Source: Zea mays (lineage: Eukaryota; Streptophyta; Magnoliopsida; Poales; Poaceae). Taken from it: DNA of 64,000 nucleotides. The DNA lies in assembly GCF_902167145.1 (NCBI RefSeq), contig NC_050100.1, forward strand, positions 193,123,439 to 193,187,438, read 5' to 3'. The notes beneath the pieces are model-generated. The model was not told the origin of the DNA. It saw only the letters and a list, made by a program, of their open reading frames with translations, and did not search any database. The translations under genes were made by a program, and so were the position numbers. Position 1 is the stretch's first letter; each line of letters opens with the position of its first letter. Below, piece by piece: positions 43,816 through 54,090 of this stretch.

Positions 43816-46503
43816 TGTCACACCCGGTTTTAGAAGGCAAACCGAATGCGAACCATGTACGTGCCAGGATCAGTTATTCACGTACACAGCAGTTACATAA
43901 TATGGACATCATCACACAGTGCTCAAAATAGTATTAATAAGGGAAATAGTCGATTACATCATACGTCTGAGACGTCCATATAGTTCTTACAATAAATCAA
44001 AGTGCGGAAAAGAAACGTAGATAAACGCGGCCTTCACAGGCAGCCGACTGGGGGTTGCCGCTAACCCACACCTAGAACTCGTCGTAGTCTTGGAACTCCT
44101 GGAAGTCTCCTTCCACAGCTTCATCTTCGCCTGAGCAGTGGTTGCAATGCTGACAACCTGGGGGGGGGGGGTTTGGTGTGTAGAGCAAGGGTGAGTACAC
44201 ATCAACATACTCAGCAAGTATCCTGTTTGGCTGTAGTGGACTAGCTTTATGTGGGGATAAGTCAAGCAGTTGCTTTTAGTTGGTCAGGTTATTACTTACT
44301 AGTAGAAAGCCAGGTTTTAACATTAACCCAAGTTATTAGCCCAATGTATCCTTTCCAAATGGAAAGAATACCACTTACCAGCACCATAACCATGATCAAA
44401 ACCATCAATCTCATTGCCACCTGTACCAAAGTATCTCTGATCAAGTACCACTAATCACTGGAGCTCCCTTGGCCGCTCATAACCGCGAGCACGGCTGATA
44501 TATCAGTTTCATAACACTCTGCAGAGGTTGTGCACTTTACCCACAAGCCGTGATTCCCTCTCTGGCCCGGGCTTGCAAGACCCTTATTCACTCCCGAGGT
44601 GAATGGCCAAGGATTCACTACGAAGCCTTTACAAAGATTCCCCGGGGCTGTAGCCACCCGTTAGGTTTCCTAAATGTACCGCACTCCTCCCCAAGGGACA
44701 AATCAACCTTGGCAGAGCGAGCCGCATACACCGAGCCCCATTGACGGCACGACGGCTAAGTGAACTACACCCCGGATCCTCTAATTATTCAGCTAAGGGC
44801 ACCCCATTCCACCCTCATGGTTGCACTGTTTTCCCGGGCGGTCATCCATTGAACAGGTCCTTACGGAGAGGCACTCGAGAAACCGCTCGAGTCCCCTTAA
44901 ATGCCACAAGTATAATCATAAATAAGAACGGGAAAACAGCGTATCATAGATAACCACATCATGTTCATTGATTAAAGTTGAGCAATAGCATCAAACTAAG
45001 CAGTAATAATCCGACCCAAATAGGTAAACAAGGACATGGATAACAAAAAGCTAGTCAATCCTTAGGTATAAAGGTGTAATGCGGGAGGTGAATTAAATAA
45101 TGAATAGGACAGAGATAGGTCAAAGGACACTTGCCTCCACCAAACGACTGCTGCTCAGGGGCTTCTCCTGCGGGTTCCTCGGGCTCTTCGACCGAATCGT
45201 TCTCTATGCGATTGCAAACATACATACATCCATCCACATTTAATACAAAAGAACAGTACACCATACAAGGGAACAAATAAAGCGAATATGCATCAAGTAT
45301 GACATTTGACATTGCATTTGTTATGGTTAGAAAGAAACGGGAAAGGGTCTCGCAGGGGGTTAAATCTTATGCACTAACGATCAATTACAATTGGTTCTTA
45401 ACAAAAGAATTCTGTTACATATACGCTAATGGAAACCTAATCACTTTAAGTTGATCAACATTGCACGAGATAAACAATTAACTACATGAATTAGCATAAC
45501 GGAATTTTAAATTAAACTTCCTATTTCCATGGTATGAACAATGATTAACCTACCTAAAATAAAGTAACTAGGATCACAGAAAGTAAATAAAATAAAATAA
45601 AAATAAAAAAATAAAAAAGAGGGGGGGCGGTTGAACCGGCCCTAGGGGCGGTTGAACCGGCCCTGCGCAGGGGCGGGGGCGCGGCCGGGCGGGCGGCCAA
45701 GGCGCGCGGCCAGGGGCGCGCGGCCAGGCGGGCGGCCGAGCCGGCCATGGCGGCGGCCAGGCGGCCAGGGCGGGCGGCCGGGCGGGCGGCCGGGCGGCCA
45801 GGGCGGGCGGCCGGGCGGGCGGCCGAGCCGGCCATGGCGGCGGCCATGGCGCCGAGCGGCGAGGGGAAAGGGGAGAGGGGATGGGGGAGGGAGGAGAGAG
45901 GGAGGAGGGGGGGCGCTCACCGGCGTTGGGGAGCGACGGCGAGGGGCGGCCGGCAGGGGGCGGCGGCCGAGCAGGGGGCGGCGGCGGCTTAGGGCAGGGG
46001 CGGGTAGGGGCGGCGGCTAGGGAGAAAATGAGAGAGGACAAAAAAAATGAGAGGGAGAGGGAGAGGGTTTTTGGGGAAAAAAAGGGGAGGTGGGGGGGGG
46101 GGGGGCGGCATGGGCCAATTGGGCCCAAGGGGGGGCGCCAGGGGTGGCTGGGCCGGCCGGGGTCGGCCCACAGCGCGGGAGAGAGAGAGAAAAAGAGGAG
46201 AGAGAAAGAGAGAGAAAAAGAAAGAAAAGATCTTCTCCTCATTTTCGAAATCCGATCTTTCTACATGAATGCATTTGCACTTTCAAAGCAATCAAAAGAA
46301 ATGCAAGGTTCGGCATGGTGCATCAAACAACCTAAAGTATTTAGGGTTTTTCATGACACGGGAATTCCAAACCGAATCCCGCGAGAACTTTGGAAAAGGT
46401 CAAGGTTTAGCGAGGGGAAAACGAAAAGGAAAAGGTAACGCCCGAATTTTGGCGAGTAAAGAAAAGAAAAAAAAATTCAACTGCAAAAATTCGGGGCGTT
46501 ACA
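43816..46503 (-). repeat. E6 5' LTR
   Basis: 2688 bp, near-identical to 34923-37556. It retains the 44476-44529 segment missing from the other LTR, which matches the corresponding part of E9's LTR (about 58683-58760) on the opposite strand. So the 3' LTR carries a deletion rather than this copy an insertion. Confidence 0.93.
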
Positions 46504-46508
46504 CAACC
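46504..46508. repeat. Target-site duplication of E6, right copy (CAACC)
   Basis: CAACC directly after GTTACA. E3 gag continues from here. Confidence 0.93.
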
Positions 46509-47290
46509 TCACATATGCACATGTACTCAAGTAGAAACTATATTATCATGTGCTAACAAATGTTGCTCTCAAGAAAGCCAATCTTCCATTGAGCTAGAAA
46601 TTTCAGGAATTAGTGATATTTCTATCACACAAGAAAATAAAGAGCTCAAAGAAGAAGTTGGAAGGCTAAGAAGGAGCTTAACTCTTTTGAAGGGAAAGTG
46701 TCATGCTCAACCTTCTCAAGATAACCGTGATAATATGGTGAAAAAGCTTGAGAAGGGGACAACCGTAGCATGCACAAAACCCCTTCAAAAGAATACCAAG
46801 CTTTCCAAGAAGGGCATGAGCAAAATTCATGGTAAGAAAAATTAATGCTCATATTATTTGCTCTAACAATGTACCTATGTGCTTCAACAAAGAAAGATCA
46901 AAGAGAAGCGATAGAAGGTGCTATGGATGCAAGGAGAAGGGTCATGAAATTGATTCATGCCCCCACATGAAGAACCAAGATCTTGCACGATCAAGAAAGA
47001 TGACCATCAAAAAGGATGAAAGCAAAAGGCAAATGCATTGCAAGGATAAGCACCGCATTTGCTACAATTGTCATGAAAAAGGTCATCTATTCAAGGTTTG
47101 TCTAAAGGGTAAAACTCCTAAGCCTAACTTGTCAATACATTCAAATATGCTTAGGAGACCCAAATTGGACTCTTGTGCTAGAAAGGTGATGAGTTCACCA
47201 CATTCTAGGACCAAGGTTGTTTGGGTGCCTAAGTCCTTATTGGCTAACCTTGATGGACCCATCATGAGATGGGTACCAAAATGTACTTAA
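46509..47290 (+). pseudogene. E3 gag, C-terminal part with two zinc knuckles
   Basis: Continues the frame broken by E6 (SYQP then HICTCTQ). A coiled coil (about 46630-46700) is followed by a frame change near 46830. Two CCHC knuckles follow, CYGCKEKGHEIDSC (about 46920-46961) and CYNCHEKGHLFKVC (about 47060-47101). The C-terminus has repeated VWVPK motifs, like those ending E4 gag, and stops at 47288-47290. Two knuckles rather than one distinguish this gag from E1 and E4. A CTGCAGGT follows the stop, but no protease, integrase or RT frame comes after it. Confidence 0.78.
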
Positions 47291-50200
47291 TAAGTTCTGC
47301 AGGTACCTAGAGACGATATGAAGCTTTGGGGTCCTTGAGCAGTTTAACTCAATCCTTATCTCAAGCTATCAATCTTACATTTTCTATCCTTTAAGATTGA
47401 CCCAAAGGTGAATTTAGTTGTTATATCACTAACTTCATATTCATCTCTAGCAAGAACTTGTGTTGTAGGGAATAAGGATTAACCTTTGTGGGAATCAAGC
47501 AAAAGGCCTACAACTAAGGGATATCCAAAGGATGGTAAAAAATTAAATCTTAGGTGCACATTGCTTCTAATTATTATATTCCTTTGTGTCTTTTGTAGCC
47601 ACATAGAAAAAATGAAGCACATGAGAATGAACTTAAAATATTTTATCTTGCTTTGGAAAGGATCCAATTATATGGTAGATTGCATATTTGTTATTCTTAT
47701 ATGTGGCAATCTACGTACTTTAATTGATGATAATTAATTCGTGGCATATTTCAAATGAATTATCGTATTATTGCCATGACCTAGACATAAAGAGGATTAT
47801 CCCATGTTCGTAAATGAATAGAGTTCTAAGTAAGAAATTCAAATTCTTAAAGCACTTATCAAAAGGGGTATTCTCTATATGACTAAAGTTGTGAGACTAA
47901 TGTTTTTATCTAAGTGTTTATGTAGTCTCACAACATGAGAATGTGTTTCTCAAATGGAACATGTTATTTAACATTAAAAGAAGATCAATCCAATACATTG
48001 TGATGTATTCCTTATTGTTTAAATTGGTTTTGAGTCTTCTACATTAATCACTCACCATGCTATGAATTAAACTTGCCATGTAAACTTAATTAAATAATCA
48101 TGCTACTTTCATCTTTTTTACAATTGATGTTATGCATGATGCTTGTAAGGGTAATTTAGTTCATATCATGAGGTTTCCTTATTTTAGTAACCTTCTTGTC
48201 ATTCATATAATAGAGGTTGCTAAATAGGAAACTATTGCTTGTGTTACTAATACAATCTATTTTAAGATATTTCATGGAAATTCATAAGTAGAGATTGTGC
48301 TCTTTCAATTGGTAAAATCACAAGCTTTAAAGGTTAATCTTCACCTAAAAGAAAGATTAGGAATGCTCAAGGCAAAGGTATGGAACAAATTGCTTCAATT
48401 GGTAGTTGATCAATAGTAGTTCCTTCCAAGTGACATTCTTTCAATTGGTAATAATATATTCTATGGAAAAGAATGTCAATCTGAAGGTTAAATTCCTTTT
48501 GGCTTAAATTTGTAAATTAGTGCATATTGTGAATTTACTGCTCCATGTGCATTAACTTAAAAGGAATTTAATTTATGCCTTTACGCCTCATAAATGATGA
48601 TTTGTTTGCCATTCATATATAAATATCATCATTCATTAAATACTTTCTTGTACCACTAATATCTCTTTTCGAAGTGTTTTTTTACTACTTTTAAAAGGAA
48701 AAGAGATAACAAGCTAAAAAAGGAAGTCTCCACAAATGATGAAAAGAAGAATACTACGATGACACCCCCACAAATAGTAATATCTTTCAAATTGGTATAA
48801 CAAATGGTACGCTCTACTTGGTGGTAAGTATTTTTAAAGATAAGTTTATTCATTGCAAATTTGTCATGCCTTGACCAATATATCTAATGTACTCCTCATG
48901 CGACTCTTAATTGAATTGAAAGTGCATTTGACAAGTCATTCAAATACTTGATGCACATATCTGGGGGAGCACATTAGGTATCTTGTGTCTTAGAGAATAA
49001 GTTTCTCTTGAGTAAGCTATACTAACTCAATCCATAATGGTAAAAATTGTATCTCATTCTTATGGATTGTAATCTTTGTTTTCAAAATAGCTACTCTTGA
49101 TGCATTTTAAATTTCCTTATCGTTAAATCTAAAAGTGCATAAGAATCCTTTTTTTGTTGATATTCATCACATACATATGCACTAACATGGATATGATTTT
49201 TAAACGGTAAAAGGTACAATTAGTGATCCATACTCTCTAAATTTTTGGAAACCCATATTTTGATATCTTAGAAATCTACTTCAATCGGCATCCATATGCT
49301 TCACATTGAATTGGATCACTAAGTTGTAAATTTCATTCATAACTTGTCTTTATGATATGAATGCTTGTGCGACTAACCTTGATAAGCTAGGTGCACCCAA
49401 GGTCAAGCTAGGTTCATCATCAAGAAGGCAACACAATGATGTATCAAGAAAAGGAGAAAAGGCTCCTATTCTTAACTCTAGCTTTTATCTGTGTGATTAA
49501 ATATTGACTTGAAACCATGTAAGACGGTTGTCAAGTATATGTGGATGCCTACACAAAGAGAAAGGCCACAATAAAGATTGTGATCACTACTTCAATGGAT
49601 CAAGCTGAGTGCTCGATAATGGATGTAAAAATCATATTTGGAGATAATAGCAAGGGTGGTAACAACTGAATCTCAAGTGCATATTATTTTCGGACCTTAC
49701 CTCCTTTGTGACTTGTGTAGCTGCTAAGGAAGAGGAAGCACTTGAGGGTATACATCAATTGTTGATTAAGAAATAAAGGTCCAATTGGAAGAAAAATGAA
49801 TCTTATCATATGGTTAACAATCCAAAATTATGTGACGTATTCTCTATCTAGTTAATTTGGATTTGATTCTTCTATATTAGACACTCACCATAATGTGGAC
49901 AAAGTCAGCCCTTTAGACTTCATTGAACAACCATGCATATTATCCATGTCATTCAAAATATATTGTGCATGAGGGCTCAAGGGAAATTTAGTCCATATTA
50001 TGAGGTTTCTCTATTTTAGCAACTCGTTTGCCTTTCACATATAAAGGGTTGCTAAATAAGAAACTAGTGCTTGTGCTACTAATGCCATCTCTTGTGTTGA
50101 GTTTATCCATAGAAAATCTATGTTAATAGATGGTGCTTGTTTTAAATTGGATAAATCACAAGCTTAAAGGATACTATTCGACTAAAGTAAGAAGAAGTTG

Positions 50201-50531
50201 ATAAGAGGCCAAGGTATGAAAACTTCCTCTCCTTCAGTTGTTTTAGTATTCTATCCTTAGTGGGATGTACCATAGTATAGGTTAAATTCCTTGCAATATA
50301 AAATGTTCAATAGTGCATATAACTTTGACATCAACTATATGTGTGCACTAATTTAAAGGAATTTAGTATATCCTTTTGGGTTTCAATAATGATGATTCAT
50401 TTGCCATCCACATATAAGGATCATCATTTGTGAAACCCTCTCTTGTGTTTCTAATGCTCTCTTTTCTAAGTGTTTCAACAAGGTCCTCCCAAGTTCTTTG
50501 TGAAAGTTCCCTTTGACCCGGGAACAGGATC
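47291..50531. other. E3 noncoding segment after gag, hairpin-rich
   Basis: 3.2 kb, AT-rich, no convincing reading frame. A weak protease-like remnant may lie near 49600-49660 (a stretch resembling LDNGCKNH then FGDNSKGG). The segment holds many inverted repeats listed separately and an old duplication (about 47970-48720 against 49815-50480). A stretch at 48920-49020 matches E7's interior on the opposite strand (about 55205-55335). It ends where E7 begins. Confidence 0.7.
47675..50428. repeat. Series of stem-loops with perfect arms and 22-26 nt loops
   Basis: Arm pairs read directly: 47675-47683/47706-47714; 47888-47899/47923-47934 (12 bp); 48183-48192/48215-48224 (one G-U); 48432-48442/48469-48479 (11 bp); 48593-48601/48625-48633; 49028-49037/49060-49069 (10 bp); 50015-50023/50048-50056; 50388-50396/50420-50428. 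Loops are 22-26 nt. Several extend with imperfect outer arms, for example GGGTTTC with GAAACCC around the last one. A longer fold-back pairs 48488-48500 with 48559-48571 (13 bp), and its duplicate pairs 50283-50292 with 50356-50365. Confidence 0.82.
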
Positions 50532-51182
50532 TGGATGTCGCCTAGAGGGGGGGGGGGGGTGAATAGGCAAATAAAACTTATCACTTTGAAACTTAAATTC
50601 TTACTCTACTCGAAGACAGATTTGCAGTGGAATGAAGAATCCTTCGAGTAGGTTGCAGCGGAATAGGAGTTCCTGTCTTAAACTGTCCTGCACTTCAAAT
50701 AAAGCTTATACCACAGATAAGTGTTGAAGTGCAGATATAAAAGCGAGTAAGACAGAGAATGAATACACAGCACAGAGCAGAGCACACAGACACAGGGAAT
50801 TATCCCGAGGTTCGGCCAAGCCTGAAATGCTTGCCTAGTCCCCGTTGGAGTTAGCCACACCTGGGCTTGGAGTCTATTTCAACTCCTTCCTCCGTTTGCT
50901 CAGATCTGTCAGTATGACAGATAGAGCTTTCCACTATGTAGAGTTGGGTTACAACAACGCCGTGGCTGCTTACAATCTTCTTGGCAGCACCCCGGTAGAG
51001 TAACGATACGCTCAAGACCTTGCTCTAGCTCTTAGCGGCACTTCTCCTCTCTCTAAAGGCTTATAGCTGTGCCTTCTACACAAACTAGAGAGTTACACAC
51101 AAGAGGGAGAGTGAGAATTGATTTGAGTGAAGTCTACACTTGTTGGCTGCACTTGTGTATTGCTTGAGGCGCCTAGGGGTCC

Positions 51183-51191
51183 CTTTTATAG
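51183..51191 (-). promoter_or_regulatory. E7 LTR TATA box
   Basis: TATAAAAGG on the minus strand, followed in sense by GACCCCTAGG, exactly the E4 arrangement. Confidence 0.72.
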
Positions 51192-51790
51192 GCACAAGGG
51201 GCCTAGGAGCCGTTGGAAGCAATCCAGGAAGGCAAATCTTGCCTTCTGTCGGGTGGCGCACCGGACAGTCCAGTGCACACCGGACACTGTCCGGTGCCCG
51301 ATTTCTTTCCTTCTATGACGAAGCCGACTGTTGGCAGTCTTGGAGCCGTTGGCGCACCGGACATGTCCGGTGCACACCGGACAGTCCGGTGCCTCCATCT
51401 AGCCGTTGGCTCGGCCACGTGTCCCACGCGGATCGCGCGGCCGACCATTGGCCCAGCTGGCCGTTGGCTCACCGGACAGTCCGGTGCACACCGGACAGTC
51501 CGGTGAATTATAGCCGTACGTCGCCGGTGAATTCCCGAGAGCGGCCAGTTCGCTCGAGCCAGCCTGGCGCACCGGACACTGTCCGGTGCACCACCGGACA
51601 GTCCGGTGTGCCAGACCGAGCTGAGTCTTGGCTGTACACAGCCAAGCCTTTCGCACCTCTTTCCTTTTCTTCTTCTTTCTGTTTCTAACACTTAGACAAG
51701 TATATTAGTCCACAAAATCAATGTACTAAGTCTAGAAACATACCTTCTCTTAATTATTACATCTATAGCATTTCACATGTTTGAGCTTTG

Positions 51791-51795
51791 ATGTT
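51791..51795. repeat. Target-site duplication of E8, left copy (ATGTT)
   Basis: ATGTT before TGTCGGGG, repeated at 53414-53418. Confidence 0.93.
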
Positions 51796-52291
51796 TGTCG
51801 GGGACCATAATTAGGGGTACCCTCAAGACTCCTAATTCTCAGCTGGTAACCCCCATCAGCATAAAGCTGCAAAGGCCTGATGGGTGCGATTAGTCAGGGA
51901 TCAGTCCATTCGAGTGACTTGATCATGCCTCGCCTGAGCCTAGCCTCGGACAAGGGCAGCCGACCCCGGAGGATTTCCGTCTCGCCCGAGGCCCCCCTCC
52001 AACGACGGACACATCTCCGGCTCGCCCGAGGCCCTGCCTTCGCTAAGAAGCAACCCTGACTAAATCGCCGCACCGATCGACCAAATCGCAGGAGCATTTA
52101 ACGCAAAGGTGGCCTGACACCTTTATCCTGACGCACGCCCCCCGGCAGAGCCGAAGCGACCGCCGTCACTTCACCGCTCCACTGACCGGCCTGACAGAAG
52201 GACAGCGCCGCCTGCGCCACTCCAACTACAGTGCCATTTGACAGAGTGAGACTGACAGACAGTCAGGCCCTGCCAAAGGCACCATAGGAAG

Positions 52292-52690
52292 CTCCGCTCC
52301 GCCCGACCCAGGGCTCGGACTCGGGCTAAGACCCGGAAGACGGCGAACTCCGCTCCGCCCGACCCAGGGCTCGGACTCGGGCTAAGTCCCGAAAGACGGC
52401 GAACTCCGCTCCGCCCGACCCAGGGCTCGGACTCGGGCTAAGTCCCGGAAGACGGCGAACTCCGCTCCGCCCGACCCAGGGCTCGGACTCGGGCTAAGAC
52501 CCGGAAGACGGCGAACTCCGCTCCGCCCGACCCAGGGCTCGGACTCGGGCTCAGCCCCAGAAGACGACGAACTCCGCTTCGCCCGACCCCAGGGCTCGGA
52601 CTCCGCCCTGGCCTCTGCCGAACGACCTCCGCCTCGCCCGACCCAGGGGCTCGGACTCAGCCTCGGCCATGGAAGACAGACTCGACCTCG
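52292..52690. repeat. 56-bp tandem repeat in the Huck-like LTR
   Basis: Units starting CTCCGCTCCGCCCGACCC at 52292, 52348, 52404, 52460, 52516 and 52572, each exactly 56 bp apart, then decaying copies to about 52690. The minus-strand frames here are repeats of the unit and not genes. Confidence 0.92.
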
Positions 52691-53102
52691 GCTTTGGAGG
52701 AGCCTCCACGTCGCCCAACCTAGGGCGCAGGCCAGCCATGTCAACAGGAAGCGCCATCATCACCCTACCCCGAGCTGACTCGGGCCACAGAGAACAAGAC
52801 CGGTGTCCCATCTGGCTAGCTCCGCCAGATAGGCAATGATGGCGCCCCACATGCTCTGTGACGACGGCGGCTCTTAGCTCTCTTACGGAAGCAGGAGGAC
52901 GTCAGCAAGGACCCAACCGCTCCGACAGCTGTCCCTCCGCCAGGCTCCGTCGCTCCTCCGACGGCCACGACATCACACCAGTTGGGTGCCAAAATCTCTC
53001 CGGCTGCCACATTGGCATGTACTTAGGGCACTAGCTCTCCCCCGCTAGACACGTAGCGCTCTGCTACACCCCCATTGTACACCTGGATCCTCTCCTTACG
53101 CC

Positions 53103-53111
53103 TATAAAAGG
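53103..53111 (+). promoter_or_regulatory. E8 LTR TATA box
   Basis: TATAAAAGG about 300 bp before the LTR end. With the solo LTR intact it could still start transcription toward 53414 and beyond. Confidence 0.65.
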
Positions 53112-53413
53112 AAGGACCAGGGCCCTCTTAGAGAGGGTTGGCCGCGCGGGGACGAGGACGGGGCAGGCGCTCTCTTGGGCCCGCTCGCTTCCCTCTCCCG
53201 CGTGGACGCTTGTAACCCCCTACTGCAAGCGCACCCGACCTGGGCGCGGGACGAACACGAAGGCCGCGGGATTCCCACCTCTCTCACGCCGGTCTCTGGC
53301 CGCCTCGCTTCTTTCCCCCCTTCGCGCTCGCCCACGCGCTCGACCCATCTGGGCTGGGGCACGCAGCACTCACTCGTCGGCCCGAGGGACCCCCCGGTCT
53401 CGAAACGCCGACA

Positions 53414-53418
53414 ATGTT
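53414..53418. repeat. Target-site duplication of E8, right copy (ATGTT)
   Basis: ATGTT follows the terminal CA directly and matches 51791-51795. Confidence 0.93.
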
Positions 53419-54076
53419 GGACTCATAAATCATCAAGTCGGCTTGACTTGATCTAGGTTGACATTTCTTGTCTCCAACATCCTACAGAGGTCACATAGAA
53501 CATCTCCAAACATAGGAACAACCCAAACTAAAGATTAAGGTGAACTTAGCTCTTTTGGGCTGCTTCCAGTTCTGGTTTTGACACTTGTTCTCCTTCTAGT
53601 GACCTTGATCTCCTTCTTAGAGCTTGATCTTGAGCCTTATGACTTACACCACATACCTATAGATATTTCCTCATTGGTTGTAAGTCACGTTCTTATGTAG
53701 TGATCCTTGATGTGCCGTAGCTGTCCTCAACTCAATCACCCTTGACTTTGCAAGCCTTCTTCTTCACCCTTGGCTTTTGGGTTCCTCAGCCTCCTTGACC
53801 TTCTCCCGTGCACTTGGTACCTCGAAGCTCTTCTTACCTCCGTCCTTGGCTTGATCAGTTGTCTCCGAGCTACGCACCCGAGTTTCACTTTATGCAATGT
53901 CCATCTTACTTGTGATGTCCATCATGTATCCAAAATCCAGTTCTTGGACCATCACATTTGTTCTCTTGTGTTGAACCCTGTTAGCTCTACCTTAAGCACC
54001 TGTTCAACACTTAGTACACTGTTAGTCCTTTAATTGAGTTCTCATCCAAACACCAAAACTCACAAGAGAGCTTTCA

Positions 54077-54090
54077 ATCTCCCCCTTTTT
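54077..54090 (-). other. E7 polypurine tract
   Basis: The plus strand ATCTCCCCCTTTTT follows the LTR directly, as in E1 (2379-2392). Confidence 0.82.

Larger units (their letters stand above)
34923..46503 (-). mobile_element. E6: young, apparently intact Tekay-lineage chromovirus (Gypsy)
   Basis: 11.6-kb element on the minus strand: 5' LTR 43816-46503, primer-binding site 43800-43811, extra ORF 42542-43555, gag-pol 37593-42140 in one frame, polypurine tract 37557-37570, 3' LTR 34923-37556, TSD CAACC. I saw only about half a dozen substitutions between the roughly 2.65-kb LTRs, plus a deletion of about 60 bp in the 3' LTR and homopolymer or GC-repeat length changes. That marks a very recent insertion, and all coding parts are open. 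The Tekay assignment rests on the chromodomain-like C-terminus and RT style. Confidence 0.93.
15465..50531 (+). mobile_element. E3: diverged SIRE-like LTR retrotransposon with gag but no recognisable intact pol (host of E4, E6, E7)
   Basis: It starts TGAAAGTGCATT at 15465, cutting E2. Its own sequence is 15465-16670, 33305-34922 and 46509-50531. Present are a 5' LTR split by E4, a primer-binding site at 34114, and a gag split by E6 that ends at 47290. After gag there is noncoding, hairpin-rich DNA where pol would be expected. The 3' LTR is not seen, because E7 interrupts E3 at 50532 and runs past the window. Gag knuckles, the CTCTAGGCAACTTTCA end of the LTR and the primer site place it near the SIRE lineage, but it is well diverged from E1 and E4. 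Confidence 0.8.
51796..53413 (+). mobile_element. E8: Huck-like Gypsy solo LTR
   Basis: 1618 bp, TGTCGGGGACCATAATTAGG...CGAAACGCCGACA, with a matching 5-bp TSD directly on each side and no internal region. This is the product expected from recombination between two LTRs of one element. Its sequence style (Ser/Arg-codon-like CTCGCCCGAGGCC repeats and the CCATAATTAGGGGTACC start) is what I remember of maize Huck. A TATAAAAGG at 53103-53111 shows plus orientation. Confidence 0.88.
50532..54076 (-). repeat. E7 3' LTR (interrupted by E8)
   Basis: Begins near TGGATGTCGCCTAGAGG with a long G-run (50547-50559) and ends CTTTCA. A minus-strand TATAAAAGG is at 51183-51191. A dense cluster of ACCGGACAGTCCGGT-type near-palindromes occupies 51260-51615, arranged mostly in pairs separated by about 20 bp. 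Confidence 0.78.

Noticed and set aside
47479..48853. Small frames of 60-85 codons in the E3 noncoding segment
   Set aside because: AT-rich, no domain, no conservation between the two duplicated halves; hairpin arms run through them.
52382..52850. Minus-strand frames in the Huck-like LTR with repeated Ser/Pro/Glu units
   Set aside because: A 56-bp repeat is not a multiple of three, so the frame cycles; this is repeat translation and not a gene.
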